Origin: Silene conica
Lineage: Eukaryota > Streptophyta > Magnoliopsida > Caryophyllales > Caryophyllaceae
DNA length: 64,000 bases
Assembly (NCBI GenBank): GCA_029255685.2
Contig: CM055311.2
Location: 60,601,048-60,665,047, forward strand
Reading direction: 5' to 3'
The notes under the pieces are model-generated. The model saw only the letters and a program-made list of their open reading frames with translations, did not search any database and was not told where the DNA came from. The position numbers and the translations under genes are program-made. This document shows positions 30,301 to 41,274 of the stretch, piece after piece (within the stretch, counting starts at the first letter, position 1; each line of letters opens with the position of its first letter).

Positions 30301-33047
30301 TTTTCCATAGCAACTACTTCGGGGTATTCGGAAAGTGTTTCTGCATCATTCTCATCGGACATCAAGACGATCTCTAAGGGGTCCCTGTTCAAAGAAAGAG
30401 CAAGGGTTTCATCAATAGTTGCGTCCACAATATCAATACGATGACAACTTTCATCTACCATGGGATGTTTTAAGGTAGTTTTGAGATTGAAAGTGATAGT
30501 ATCATCTCCGACAGCCAATGTAAGGCTCCCGTTTTTAACATCAATGACCGCCCCTGCGGTGTGTAAGAATGGTCTGCCTAGGATAATAGGAGTGAGAGTG
30601 TCTTCGGCCATGTCTAGTACCACAAAATCAACAGGGATGAAGAATTTTCCCACTTTTACGGGTACGTCTTCCAAGACACCAAGGGGGTGTTTTACGGATC
30701 GGTCGGCCATTTGTAGAGTCATATTAGTGATGCTTAGATGACCCATATTTAATTTCTTGCATATAGAGTAGGGCATGACACTAACGCTAGCTCCTAAATC
30801 ACAAAGAGCTCTATTAATAAACAAAGGACCAATAGTGCAAGGGATAGAGAAACTCCCTGGATCCTTAAGCTTAGGTGGTGAACGGGATTGTAAAACAGCG
30901 CTGCATTCCTCAGTGAATGCTACCGTCTCCACCTCATTGAAGGATCTCTTCCTTGTCAATATGTCCTTCATAAACTTTGCATAAGCTGGCACCTGAGTAA
31001 TCAATTCGGTGAAAGGAACGCTTACTTGAAGATTTTTCACAACTTCCATGAATCTCCCGAACTGTTGATCGAGTTTTGATTTCTGTTGTCGGGTTGGGAA
31101 TGGTAGAATGATCTTTATTGGTTCAGCTTCCTTTGCATCTTTAGAGACCTTTGGGGGGCTCTGGCTTGGAATAGTAGTATCCGGTACCTGTGTATTAAGC
31201 AAAGTAGAAGAATTAGAAGTATGCGGACAAGGCACTCGATCGAGTGGGGAAGGCACTCGATCGAGTGGGACTGGCACTCGATCGAGTGCTTCACGAGCTC
31301 GATCGAGTGCTTTAGCTCGTAATGCTTCTTTTCGTTTTTCTTTTTCGTTATTCTCATGTATACAATCTTTCTCTAACTCCTTTGCTTCTTCTTCATCATC
31401 GCTGAAAGAGAGATGCCCTAAACCCTGACGAGAAACATAAGGCACTTCGCTATCATCTTTGGGCATCTCCGGCTCTTTATAAGAAGTACCACTCCTCAGG
31501 TGGATGGCATGTGCTTGTTCATGAGCTTGTTGTCCTTGGGGAGGGAGATTTCCAGGTTGCCTATTAGTATTTTGGCCTGCTAGTTGGGCAACTTGAGTAT
31601 CTAATATTTTATTGTGGGCTAGTATCTGAGTAATCTGTGCCTTTTGCTCCATCTGAGCTTTAAGGCTTTGCTGCAACATAGCTTTAATCTCTGACATATC
31701 ATTATTGGCAGTGGGTGGTGGAGGAGGTGGCACCAAAGGTTGAAACTGCTGTTGGCGCTGATTGTTAAAGTGAGGACCTCCTTGATTCTGTCTATAGTTT
31801 CCTTGTTGGCCGCGGTTCTGAGGAATCACATAATTTGAATTTGGTTGTTGTTGAGGTGGGGTAGGATTTTGAACATTCTGGCTTGACCACTGAAGAAAGG
31901 GATGTTCCCTTGTCCTCTCATTATAAGTGTTGGAAAAGGGATTAGCTTGCTTGTAGGATTGGAAAGCGAGTACTTGTTCCATAGGACTTATGCATTCCTC
32001 CGCAATATGACCGTCGACACCACATCTCCCGCAGAAAAGTACTTCCCCTTGTTGAACCATATTAACCGCTTGGTGTTGGCCACCCAAAGCTTGTGTTGTT
32101 TGCATTTGTGCAATCTTAGCATTCAGGGCTTCTAACTGGGCTGCGACGGCACTATCTGTACCACTTCCCCTTGCAGAACCTCTTGGATTTCCATATTCGG
32201 CAGTATGAGTAGCCATATCATCAATCAATTTATAAGCTGTATCATCAGTGGTGTTATTCTGAAATCTTCCGTTAGCAGAAGAATCCAAAAGAGCTCTATG
32301 ATCATCGAATAACCCGTTGTAAAACTGGTTACAAAGAAACCACTTCTCAAACCCATGATGAGGGACTGCACGAACTAATCTTTTGAAACGTACCCATGCC
32401 TCATTGAAATCTTCAGTACCTCCTTGTTTAAAGTTAGTAATTTGATTCCTGAGATTGTTTGTCTTTTGTGGAGGAAAATATTTCTTGTAGAATGCAAGAG
32501 CAAGGGAATTCCAATCAGTAATGGCGTGAGCAGTTAAATCCAACTCGCGCAGCCATTCTCTAGCATCATCCTGGAGAGAAAAAGGAAAAAGTCGGTATTT
32601 GACTTGATCATAAGTTACTCCTGTCTGCAGAGGGATGGAACTGCAATAAGTGACAAACTTATCCATATGCTTAGCAGGATCTTCCCCAGCTCGACCTCCA
32701 AACATATTCCGTTCTACCAACGCGAGATAAGATGGCTTGATATCAAAAGGCTTTTCTGCAGCATCGGTAGGAGGAGGAATAAATCCTTTTGGAATAGAAG
32801 CCAAAGTAGGCTCGTTGTGGCTTGCCAAGGTGGGTGTAGCCATCTTTGGTGTAGCTACAAAGGGTTCAGAAACGGTATCGTCCTCGTCAGAGGATGAGTT
32901 TTCTGAAGTAATGAAAGGCTCAACCTCGTCAAGTATACTCAAGCCTTCTACTTGACCTACTTCTCTATTAAAATTCCTTCTGTAGCGAAAAGTCTTCTCT
33001 GGTTCAGGATCAAAAGCAGTAATCTCGGACCGAGTTGACCTGGGCAT
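27324..33047 (-). CDS. Athila-B Gag-Pol polyprotein (Gag, protease, RT, RNase H, integrase)
   Basis: One open frame of about 1907 codons from the ATG at 33047 (MPRSTRSE; an in-frame ATG 30 codons earlier gives a hydrophobic leader less typical of Gag). Gag core about residues 150-270 ([27 protein letters not shown]). Zinc knuckle CX2CX4HX4C near 339 (CGRCGVDGH). LDRVP heptads at about 580-606, encoded by the 21-bp-spaced boxes. Aspartic protease near 747 ([13 protein letters not shown]). RT about 1030-1280 with [25 protein letters not shown] and the catalytic FMDD at 1188. RNase H with [15 protein letters not shown] near 1330. Integrase about 1530-1820 with an HHCC finger ending SCDACQ and a core with [10 protein letters not shown] and HPQTSGQVE. 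No stop or frameshift is visible, so it may be active. Confidence 0.95.
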   Translation of the reverse strand: MPRSTRSEITAFDPEPEKTFRYRRNFNREVGQVEGLSILDEVEPFITSENSSSDEDDTVSEPFVATPKMATPTLASHNEPTLASIPKGFIPPPTDAAEKPFDIKPSYLALVERNMFGGRAGEDPAKHMDKFVTYCSSIPLQTGVTYDQVKYRLFPFSLQDDAREWLRELDLTAHAITDWNSLALAFYKKYFPPQKTNNLRNQITNFKQGGTEDFNEAWVRFKRLVRAVPHHGFEKWFLCNQFYNGLFDDHRALLDSSANGRFQNNTTDDTAYKLIDDMATHTAEYGNPRGSARGSGTDSAVAAQLEALNAKIAQMQTTQALGGQHQAVNMVQQGEVLFCGRCGVDGHIAEECISPMEQVLAFQSYKQANPFSNTYNERTREHPFLQWSSQNVQNPTPPQQQPNSNYVIPQNRGQQGNYRQNQGGPHFNNQRQQQFQPLVPPPPPPTANNDMSEIKAMLQQSLKAQMEQKAQITQILAHNKILDTQVAQLAGQNTNRQPGNLPPQGQQAHEQAHAIHLRSGTSYKEPEMPKDDSEVPYVSRQGLGHLSFSDDEEEAKELEKDCIHENNEKEKRKEALRAKALDRAREALDRVPVPLDRVPSPLDRVPCPHTSNSSTLLNTQVPDTTIPSQSPPKVSKDAKEAEPIKIILPFPTRQQKSKLDQQFGRFMEVVKNLQVSVPFTELITQVPAYAKFMKDILTRKRSFNEVETVAFTEECSAVLQSRSPPKLKDPGSFSIPCTIGPLFINRALCDLGASVSVMPYSICKKLNMGHLSITNMTLQMADRSVKHPLGVLEDVPVKVGKFFIPVDFVVLDMAEDTLTPIILGRPFLHTAGAVIDVKNGSLTLAVGDDTITFNLKTTLKHPMVDESCHRIDIVDATIDETLALSLNRDPLEIVLMSDENDAETLSEYPEVVAMEKLLTGEERKEQTVYSLGNPPKVTEVKKPELKPLPSHLKYVFLDDKELKPVIINANLNASQLSALLVILRKHEKAIGYSIDDLRGISPDFCMHRIHLEEGHKPSAQGQRRLNPPMQDVVRKEIQKLLDAGIIYPISDSRWVSPVQVVPKKGGTTVVTNAKNELIATRLVTGWRMCIDYRKLNVATKKDHFPLPYIDQMLERLACHEYFCYLDGYSGFFQIPIHPDDQEKTTFTCPYGVFAYRRMPFGLCNAPATFQRCMMAIFSDYIESIMEVFMDDFSVYGTNFDICLRNLSKVLQRCEETNLVLNWEKCHFMVTEGVVLGHLVSGKGIQVDKAKVEVIEKLPYPVNVKSVRSFLGHAGFYRRFIKDFSKIAQPLTKLLHKDAPFIFTDECVQSFDRIKQALISSPIIRSPDWNLPFEIMCDASDYAVGAVLGQRKEKALHGIYYASKTLDDAQINYATTEKELLAVVYALDKFRSYLVGSKVIVYTDHAALKYLLAKQEAKPRLIRWILLLQEFDLEIRDKSGAENVVADHLSRLRFHGGDLVPIDDSFPDDHLLAITTGVPWFADYANFIVGGLLPPDMSYQQKKRFLHDARRYFWDDPYLFRECPDGIYRRCIPDNEVHAILSHCHSSSYGGHHGPSRTFAKVMQSGFFWPTILKDATAFVRSCDACQRTGNISQRHEMPQTGILEVEIFDVWGVDYQGPFPSSHGNLYILVAVDYVSKWVEAVATPTCDAKSVVKLFQKIIFPRFGVPCAVISDGGKHFNERHLNSLLSKYGVTHRRGLGYHPQTSGQVEISNRELKSILEKVVSKNRKDWSLKLDDTLWAYRTAFKTPIGSSPYRLVYGKSCHLPVELEYKAMWAIKDLNMDPSLAGEKRLMQLNELDEFRLHAYDSARVYKERTKKWHDKHIVHRELRVGDKVLLFNSRLHLFPGKLKSRWSGPFTIIEVNKFGSVTLKSDNGETFKVNGQRVKLYHEGAHVGKIEALNLFPSDSS
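31233..31309 (-). repeat. Box quadruplet within Athila-B gag
   Basis: Starts at 31233, 31254 and 31275 (perfect CACTCGATCGAGTG) and 31296 (AGCTCGATCGAGTG), at strict 21-bp steps. Translated, they give LDRV plus three residues, repeated between the zinc knuckle and the protease, the same location as the GRPT heptads of Athila-A. Confidence 0.95.
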
Positions 33048-33150
33048 ACAAGGAACTAAAAAAAGAAAAGGGTGAGAGCCGTCACAAGGAACTTTCGTTC
33101 CTTGAGACAAAAGACAAATTAAACAAATAACAAACAAATAAATTGTTGCC

Positions 33151-33168
33151 TCCCCGGCAACGGCGCCA
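33151..33168 (-). other. Primer-binding site, tRNA-Asp type (Athila-B)
   Basis: Minus strand TGGCGCCGTTGCCGGGGA, identical in all 18 bases to the Athila-A site, 4 bp after the LTR end. Confidence 0.9.
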
Positions 33169-33172
33169 AATT

Positions 33173-34438
33173 TGATAAGGGTAAAGTCGTCACCCTAAAT
33201 CAAAGTAATCCTTAGGATACTACTAACTAATAGCTAGCGGTAAGAAAGGTATCGAATTCACAGGGAGGCGGTAATAAACTGTTTGCTAAAGTAAATAAGT
33301 CTTAAAGTAACAATTGGGTTGTTTAGTTGTTTTTGTTTTCTAATGAACTAATTGCAAAATAAACAAATAAAGATGTAAACAAATATTAGGAAAGATCTAG
33401 GGATCAAGTTCACATAGGCAATTATCCGGGGGAATGGGGTTTAACTAATTTAATTGGGCAAAATTATTATTTAAGATCATATGTCCGGTCGGTATTCATA
33501 TAATCTTTAGATCTAAACCTAACATGCGGTCGCTATAATTAGGTCAGTCTATTCAATTGTTGTGGCCTATCTTAGTCTTAGTCTACGGTCGGATCTAAGA
33601 CTAATTTGCGAGACTAATTAACTAATCCTGGCCAGTGATTAATTAATCAGGTTTAAAACAACAATAGAACAATAATAATAAGCAGTTTAACAATTAAACA
33701 TTATTAAAGTTTGATTCCCCCTTCTAATCGCCTAGATCCCTTTTCACCCTAGACAAATAAATTAGCTATGCATGGCTTGGGATCTAACTACAACAATATT
33801 GATTGAAAACATAATTAATAAAGCAATCAACTAAGAACAAGAATAATTGAAGAACAATAAAGTAAAGATTGTGATAAAATACCGTAAATAGATGAACAAG
33901 ATCTGAAGGCAATTGCTTAATAATCTAGAGAGCTACTAGTAATAATTAGGGTTTTAAAATAATAAAAAGCGTAATTAACAAAAGGTTATGAAGTCTCTAC
34001 TTATAACAAACTACTAAACAAAATATGGAAATACTTGCTAAAAACTATTTAAACGATTTATGGAAACACTTGCTAAAACTCATGAAAATCCGGACAGAAG
34101 AAGCACTCGACCGAGTGTCCAGTGCACTCGATCGAGTGTTGGTGGCACTCGATCGAGTGCTCCACTTTGTCAGCACAATTCTTCGTTTCTCTACTTCTTT
34201 TTGGCAATCTCCCTTGATTTTTGCTTATCTTCCTATATATCTTTGCCTTGCCGACTCCGTGATACTCGTATGATCCTCCATAAATCACCGGAATGCATCC
34301 ATCTACATTAGAAACAACAAAACGCGGGAGTATCGGCATTTATGACAAAAACGGCATATACGACATGGATTAGTGCACAAAACCGTAACAAAAGTATATA
34401 AGGGAAGGCATAAAGATGTATATAATTATGACTCATCA
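33173..34438 (-). repeat. Athila-B 5' LTR
   Basis: 1266 bp, followed on the plus strand by the ATGAG duplicate (34439-34443). Box triplet at 34104-34159. Confidence 0.95.
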
Positions 34439-34443
34439 ATGAG

Positions 34444-36070
34444 ATAATAAGAGATGTTAAGAGATGTCTCTAAACATTGGATTCAACACCTTTTTTATAG
34501 GGTAATGAAAGCAAAATGTAAATGTCTTAAATAAGGGCAACCCCGATCGGGGTCGTGACAATCCGAGCTTTCTTCCTTAATTCTTGATTAATTGTCCCGA
34601 GGAGTCCAATGTTATTTTTAATGCATCTCTTAATCCTCCGTCTAATGAAATCCAATCTCTGCTAAGTATCCTGTGCTTGCTCCTCAATTTTTCTTCTATG
34701 GCCTCAATTTTTTTTTATTAGTCCACCAACCAAAATTGGTTTTTCATGCTCGGGATTTTCCATTTCTTACCAAAATATCCATCTATGGTCGATGCTTGCT
34801 CTTTTAACCTCGTGAACTTCGGTGGATGCGATAAATGATGGGAAAAAGCTATTAAAAGCTTCATTTCCTACAAAATACGGTGCATACACGCAAAACACCT
34901 AGAATATAGAATTAGCTCCAACTACACTAATAAAAGGGCAATAATTTAATAAAATTGAGCTAAAATGTGGAGTAAAATTAGACACTACAATATTACATAT
35001 ATGTATTAAATCAAATCAAAATAATTATCGAATATTATATTTTTTTGGAAGTCTAACTTGATTTATTTACCTTTTAATTGTTTCCAAAATATAATAGTTT
35101 ATATTATATTTGCGTATGTTAAATAATTAATATCATTATACTAATTAATACCATATGTGGGGCACGTAATCTCTTTACTATAAAATGAATAGAAAATAGA
35201 GGCTTCTTATTGGTTCTTATTTCAAGGTGAAAAAAGTAAGTTATAATTCAATTTGTAACTACTTAAATTAGTGTTTTTTTAAAGTTTTGTAACTACTTAA
35301 ATTATAATTCCAAATTTATTAAAACAAACTATGCAACATCATACATCATACATTTACTATTACCAATATAATACAATATAAACATTCAAAAATTACAAAT
35401 TAAATAATTACAAATACCAATTGACTTTAATAAAAAAAATCTTCACTGAAAAAGTTAAAAACGTTTTCTATGATATTACCAATATATAATGTAAACAAAA
35501 AAAAATACAAACTAAATATTACAAAATATTACGGAGTACATTATTTATTATAGAAAAATGTGATTGATTTCAGTCTTCAAGGTACAAAAATAATTCATAT
35601 ACACGGATGAGTTATTGATAATATGAAAAAAAAATGGCTGAATGAGTTTGAGTATATGAGAAAATGGATGGGTTATTGATAATGTGATAACTACAATTAA
35701 CATTGGGGTACGGGCAAGTGGAGATTGATAGTACTATAGTATCATTACTTTTATTACTAATTTTAGGCAAAATAGTAACGTAAAAACAAAATTGTTGAAC
35801 CCCTTCCTAGATCTGGTAAAAGGGACAATCAAGTCGGGTTATTTGATCCAGTCGGATTATTTCGGGTTTGTGTTACTTTTGAGTCAGTTATTATCAAGTT
35901 ATTTTATGTCATTGAAATCATTCTTTAAAAATTCTCAAATGCTAAAATCATTTTAAACAATTTTTTCTCAAATAAAGATATTACTCAAAAACAACAATAA
36001 TTACTGGAAAATTCGTTATCAACAATATTTTTATAGCAAGACAATCGTAATCACCAATATTTTTTGCAGG
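34444..36070. other. AT-rich spacer with a palindrome and a possible old LTR fragment
   Basis: 34444-34990 resembles the AT-rich LTR sequence of another retroelement (inference from composition only). It contains the 14-bp palindrome ACCCCGATCGGGGT at 34540-34553. The remainder is AT-rich with short direct repeats (GATGGGTTATTGATAATGTGA-like near 35665). No gene was seen. Confidence 0.4.
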
Positions 36071-36075
36071 GATTT

Positions 36076-36443
36076 TATTGAAATTCAAAACGGCCAGAAT
36101 ATTCAAAGGAATATTTTGTGAATAATTACACATAATTACTGTAATTAAGGTGAAATAATATGTCATTCAATCAGTTTTAATGACAATTATTCCTCCCTTA
36201 TTCTCCCTGTAATAGCTCTTTTGAGCTCTTATAAATAGTGGGTGTATTGTGAGTATACCCACACAGCAATATACAGTAACACACAATCACATAAAAAGTC
36301 ACCATTGTTAGAGAGCTTTTGGAACTTGGGGTGTGAACTATTACCGAGATTCTAGTAGTCGTCGGAACCGGGTCTCGAGGACAGAAAGTCGGCACGTCGA
36401 TCTTCCGTACCTATTCCGCTTACAAGGTACACATATTCTTACA
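36076..36443 (+). repeat. Copia 5' LTR
   Basis: Matches 42317-42674 apart from a 10-bp insertion near 36127 and single-base changes. Includes a TATA box. Confidence 0.92.
36230..36237 (+). promoter_or_regulatory. TATA box of the copia LTR
   Basis: TATAAATA in CTTATAAATAGTGG, conserved in the 3' LTR. Confidence 0.75.
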
Positions 36444-36444
36444 G

Positions 36445-36457
36445 TGGTATCAGAGCC
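36445..36457 (+). other. Primer-binding site, tRNA-iMet type (copia)
   Basis: TGGTATCAGAGCC, a perfect plant consensus, one base after the LTR end. Confidence 0.92.
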
Positions 36458-37790
36458 GATCGTGTTACGGCCTCTGTCCCGACGCTAAATAACATGATTA
36501 ATAATAAAAAATTCGTTTTTTTCATGTTATTCGTATGCCCCTAGTAATTATATGTAAACTAATGACTCGTATGATTTTTCATTTATAATGTTTACATATC
36601 TCAATCTTATATTGTATATCATATTACAAGAAATCTGTTCTTTTTATTCATATGACAATAAAATACAGCCTTATATATTATTTTATATTGTTCATATGTT
36701 ATATATATAAAGTGACAGATCCCTTTTTCCCTACTGTTATAAATTATTTTTCCTTACCCGTACTCCATTGTCTTCCGTCTTCATAATTGTCAAAAACCCC
36801 ATTCGTGTAGCATCGTCCTACCATTTAATATCGAGTACAGGAGCGCGTGTGTGTCACGCGCCGGTCGCCGCCTTGACGCGTTGAGCGCGTGAGTCGGCTC
36901 AACTGTCTTCTCCGGCGCCGATCTAACTGATGTTTTTTTTTTCTCGATTAAGTGGTAGACGGCTCATATGTATATACTTTCTGTGTGAATTAAAATATAC
37001 TAAACGTAATTGGAAGATAAAGATGGGTTCTTTATTAATGGTGGTTAGATAATATTGTGTACAGAAATAAGAAGGAAGGAGTTTTTTTTTCTCTCTTTTC
37101 TCTCTGTAAAAATGGAAAAGGGGAAATGGAGTTGACGGGTGGGAAAATGGTGTTGATGACTATTAGTAATGTTACAGGAAGGTTGCTTGTTTTTTTTAAT
37201 TTTTTAAAAGGACAAGATATGAGCATATGACAGTAGTAGTTTACAGCTTTCGTATAATGGATATGTACTATGGACTTTACTTTATGGACAAGAGTGGCGG
37301 GGAAATGTGTGTTTATTTCCACTATGTACTTTTTTATTTTTTATTGTATCCATCTCTCCTGATACGAAAAAAAACGTCTTTATACTTTTATCAGTTAAGT
37401 ATTTTTTATTTTACATAAAAGTACGTTTTTTTTTAACATGTGTTTATTTCTTTACATAGATAAGTTTTGTGTATATGTCTATACTACGAATATGTTTCGT
37501 CAGTTTTTTTTATTTAAAAAAAAATGTATTTGTTTTACATATTACTATCTTAGTGATATTATATGACGCTAATTTGTTTAGCTTCATTTTTATTTTTATT
37601 TTTTACGAATTTGTTTCGTAATACTATTATGAAAAAATTAAGTTTATAGAATTTTATTGTTTATGTCATTTTGTGATGATTACTAGCATAGCGACATTTG
37701 CGAACATATGATGTGAATAAATAAAGTTCTTAGGGTAATTTAATTTTTTTGAAGGTGTCTAATATCCATTATGTTAATATATACTTGTAG
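36458..37790 (+). other. Long copia leader with a GC-rich patch
   Basis: 1.3 kb without a convincing frame between the primer-binding site and gag. It is mostly T-rich, but 36838-36925 is strikingly GC-rich (GCGCGTGTGTGTCACGCGCC, then GCCGCC and GGCGCCG), unlike its surroundings, possibly a structured leader or captured DNA. Confidence 0.6.
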
Positions 37791-38957
37791 ATGGCTAAAA
37801 ATATGATTGGTGACTTGTCAACGACTGAAAAGCTAGATGTTACCAATTATGATATCTGGCGTAGGAAGATTCAGTATCTTCTTAATGAACGCGAGGTACT
37901 TGAAACTTTAACAACTACTGTGGCTAAGCCTCAAGAACCTGAGAAACCCGAGGAATTGGCCAAGTATAATGAAAATTTGAAAGCCCATGATGAGTGGTTC
38001 AAAAATGATCGTTCTGCACGCTTCACCATGTTGTTCTGCATGGATAATGATGTAATTGGTGAGTTCGAAATATGTCCTACTGCAATGGACATGTGGGACA
38101 AGCTTAAGATATCGTTTGGTCAAACATCAGCGGCAAGGCTCCGTGCCTTGAACCTGAAGTGAATGGATTATTCGATTGATCCTAAACACAATGTGACCGA
38201 ACATTTGCGTGTCATGAGTGCTATGATACGTGATCTGAAAGCTGTTGGGCGAGACGTGCCCGATGAGGAACAGATAGTGAATGTGCTTCGCTCCCTTCCT
38301 TCCGATACTGAGGAGTGGAAGAATTTTAAGCTCCTCATGTCTCACAGTGAAAATATCAAGACTTTCACTGAACTTGCTAAACATGTGGAGATGGAGGTGG
38401 AGCGTCAAAAGGCGCTCAAACCACCTACTCCAGCGGCTGCACTTGTTGTTCATAATAAGTTTAAGAATAACAAAGGCAAGAGGGGTAAAAAAGGGAGACG
38501 CCCAACAAATACTCCTACTCCTATACCACAGGGTGGAATCCAAAAGCAACAAAAGGCTAGAGAGCCTAAAGAGGTCAATTTAGCGCGTGTGAAGTGCTAT
38601 AATTGTGAGAAGAGAGGTCACTTTGCTAATAAGTGCCCAGAGCCAAAGAAGGTACTTTTCTCTTCTAATAATCATGATTTGCTTGTATGTTCCCACGCAT
38701 TAGTTGCTAATTCTCTTCCTAATTGGATAGTAGATTCGGGAGCGAGCAAGCACATAGTTCGTGATCGTGATGGGTTTATGGACTATCATCAATTTCCGGT
38801 GGGTTCAAAAACCGTCATGCTTGGGAACGGTAGTAAGGAAGATGTCCTTGGAACTGGTATCTATCAAATAAAGCTTCGTGGAGGCAATACGCTGCTTCTA
38901 CACGATGTCCTCTATGCACCTGGGGTGCGATGTTGCTTAGCTAGTTTCAGTAATTAG
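37791..38957 (+). pseudogene. Copia Gag and protease (one in-frame stop)
   Basis: ATG 37791 begins a copia-type Gag (LDVTNYDIWRRKIQYLL). A TGA at 38160-38162 interrupts the frame, which then continues unshifted (MDYSIDPKHNVTEHL). Next come the zinc knuckle CYNCEKRGHFANKC and the protease active site WIVDSGASKHI. The frame ends at 38955-38957, where the pol frame shifts. Confidence 0.9.
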
Positions 38958-39000
38958 TTTATTCAAATTAGGATTTAGTTTCAATTTTAAAGACAGTAGT

Positions 39001-39672
39001 TTGGAAATTTTGTATCATGGCGATGTGTTTGGCTATGGTATTTTAAAGAATGGTTTCTTTTTACTAGACTTGGATGATATTTATAGCAATTCATCTTATG
39101 CTTTTGTTTCTCATTTTGATATAAATTCTGAATCAGTTAAATGGCATGTTAGACTTGGTCATATTGGCCAAGAAAGAATGAATAGACTGGCTAAAGATGG
39201 TCTTTTAGACCGGCTTACTAGGGTTAAGTTGCCCATATGTGAGTCTTGTCTAGCTGGTAAAGCAACCAAGAACCCTTTTAGTAAGGCTTCAAGAGCTCTA
39301 TGTCCTTTAGAGCTAATCCATTCTGACATTTGTGGGCCTTTAAATGTAAGGGCTCGTCATGGTGCTATATATTTCCTCACTTTTATTGATGACTATACAC
39401 GTTTTGGTTGTGTGTATTTGTTGTCTAGTCGTTATGAAGCACTTGATACGTTCAAGCGTTTTGTGGCGGAAGTTGAGAACCAATTGGATCGAAAAGTAAA
39501 GACACTTCGAACTGATCGTGGTCGTGAATACCTTTCTGATATGTTCAAAGGGTTTTGTGAGGAAAAGGGTATACGTAGACAACTTACGATTCCCCATACT
39601 CCACAACAAAATGGTGTTGCGGAAAGAAGGAATCGTACCTTACTTGACATGGTTCTTTTCGAAAACGAGTAG
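39001..39672 (+). pseudogene. Copia integrase, C-terminus deleted
   Basis: Pre-integrase block WHVRLGHIGQERM with the HHCC finger CESCLAGK, then the catalytic core (HSDICGPL, FIDDYTRFGCVYL, RTDRGREYLS, PQQNGVAERRNRTLLDM). The D-D-E core residues appear present, but directly after RTLLDM the sequence jumps to the region upstream of RT in another frame. The C-terminal integrase part is missing, a clean internal deletion. Confidence 0.9.
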
Positions 39673-39675
39673 AAG

Positions 39676-40799
39676 AAGCTCTCATTTGTGCTATTACAGA
39701 GATCGATGAACCTAGTTCTTTTAGAGAAGCTATGGAATCACCAAATAGTCAAGAGTGGATGGATGCTCTGAAGGATGAGATGGAATCTATGACAAGGAAT
39801 GGAGTTTGGGAACTTGTTGACCTTCCTTCTAAACGTAAGTCAATTGGGAACAAATGGGTTTTCAAAGTCAAGCGTAAAACGAATTGGTTAATTGATAAGT
39901 TCAAAGCCCGATTGGTAGCGAAAGGTCTTACCCAAATTGAGGGTATAGACTATGATGAGACATTTTCTCCTGTGGTGAGACTTACCTCTATTCGCCTCCT
40001 ACTAGCTCTAGTTGCCCATTTGGACTTGGAGTTGTTCCAAATGGACGTAAAGACTGCTTTCCTCAATGGGACTCTTGAGGAAGAGATCTATATGGATCAA
40101 CCTATTGGGTTTGTCTCAAAAGGTGAAGATGACAAAGTGTGTCGTCTCAAAAGATCTATATATGGTCTTAAACAGTCTTCTAGGCGATGGTATTTCAGAT
40201 TCCATGAGGCTATAACTGAGTTTGGCTTCTATTTGGTGGATGAAGATCATTGTGTGTATGTCAACAAAACTGCAAAAGGGATTGTGTTTCTCTCGTTATA
40301 TGTTGATGATATACTACTAGCTGGTGACAACTTGGAGATGATTAATGCCGCTAAGCAATGGCTATCCTTTGTCTTTGAGATGAAGGATATGGGAGAAGCT
40401 AGGTATGTCCTAGGTGTAGAAATTATGAGAGATCGTTCTAAGAAACTCCTTGGTTTGTCTCAAGAGTCATATATTAAAAAAGTGTTGGAACGATTCAATA
40501 TGCATAATTCCAAACCCATTGACACTACTCCAGTTGAAAAGGGTAAAACTCTAAGCCTTGATCAATGCCCTAAAACAGATTCAGAAAAAAAGCAAATGAG
40601 CAAAGTTCCATATGCCAATGCGATTGGTAGTTTGATGTACGCCATGTTGTGTACACGGCCGGACATTTGCTATGCGGTTGGCTTGGTGAGTCGTTTCCAA
40701 AGCAACCCGGGACCTGCGCATTGGCAAGGAGTAAAGAGGAATATGCGTTATCTTCGTGGCACAAGTGATTTAGTCCTTTTTTTCATGGTGGAGATTTGA
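39676..40799 (+). pseudogene. Copia reverse transcriptase
   Basis: Reads from about VEEALIC through ESPNSQEWMDALKDEM, NKWVFKVKRK, FQMDVKTAFLNG, IYGLKQSSRRWY and the catalytic YVDDILLAGDN (about 40300-40332). The RT domain itself is uninterrupted for about 355 codons, ending by a frameshift near 40796 in the connection to RNase H. Confidence 0.92.
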
Positions 40800-41274
40800 G
40801 GCTAAAGGGTTATTCGGATGCCGATTGGGGTGGTGATTTAGATGATTCTAAATCAACCTTAGGATATGCTTTATCCTTGGTGGAAGTGCAATATCCTGGT
40901 GCAGTAAGAAGCAAGATTGTATTGTTTTGTCAACTATGGAAGCAGAGTATGTCATTGCTAGCCTTGTCGTTCAAGAGGCAATGTGGTTGAGGTGTTTTCT
41001 TCAGGATCTGAAACTTACTCCTAAAATTGATGAACCTGTTGAAATGTTTTGTGACAATACTGCTGCTATCCAATTTGCCCAGGATCCGAAATTTCAAAGG
41101 AAGACCAAACATATTAAGAGGCGTTATCATTTTGTTCGAGACGCCATAAAGAATAAAGAGATAGCCATTAAGTATATATCAACTAATAAGATGATAGCTG
41201 ATCCGTTAACTAAATCTATTGCGAGAGATGTGTTCCGAACCCATGTAAGAAGCTTAGGTTTGCAAAGGTTTTAG
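40796..41274 (+). pseudogene. Copia RNase H (frameshifted)
   Basis: GYSDADWGGDLDDSKSTLGYAL in one frame and then, from 40927, STMEAEYVIASLVVQEAMWL, MFCDNTAAIQFA and the ADPLTKSI end block in another. Stop at 41274. At least one indel lies around 40870-40925. Confidence 0.9.

Larger units (their letters stand above)
21706..34438 (-). mobile_element. Athila-B: apparently intact Athila-like Ty3-gypsy element, minus strand
   Basis: 12.7 kb, with two 1266-bp LTRs that differ at about six positions (about 0.5%), a tRNA-Asp type primer-binding site, one unbroken Gag-Pol frame with all enzymatic domains, a separate downstream ORF, a polypurine tract and a perfect ATGAG duplication. The element could be autonomous. 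CACTCGATCGAGTG boxes spaced 21 bp apart are present in both LTRs, in gag and between pol and the last ORF. Confidence 0.95.
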
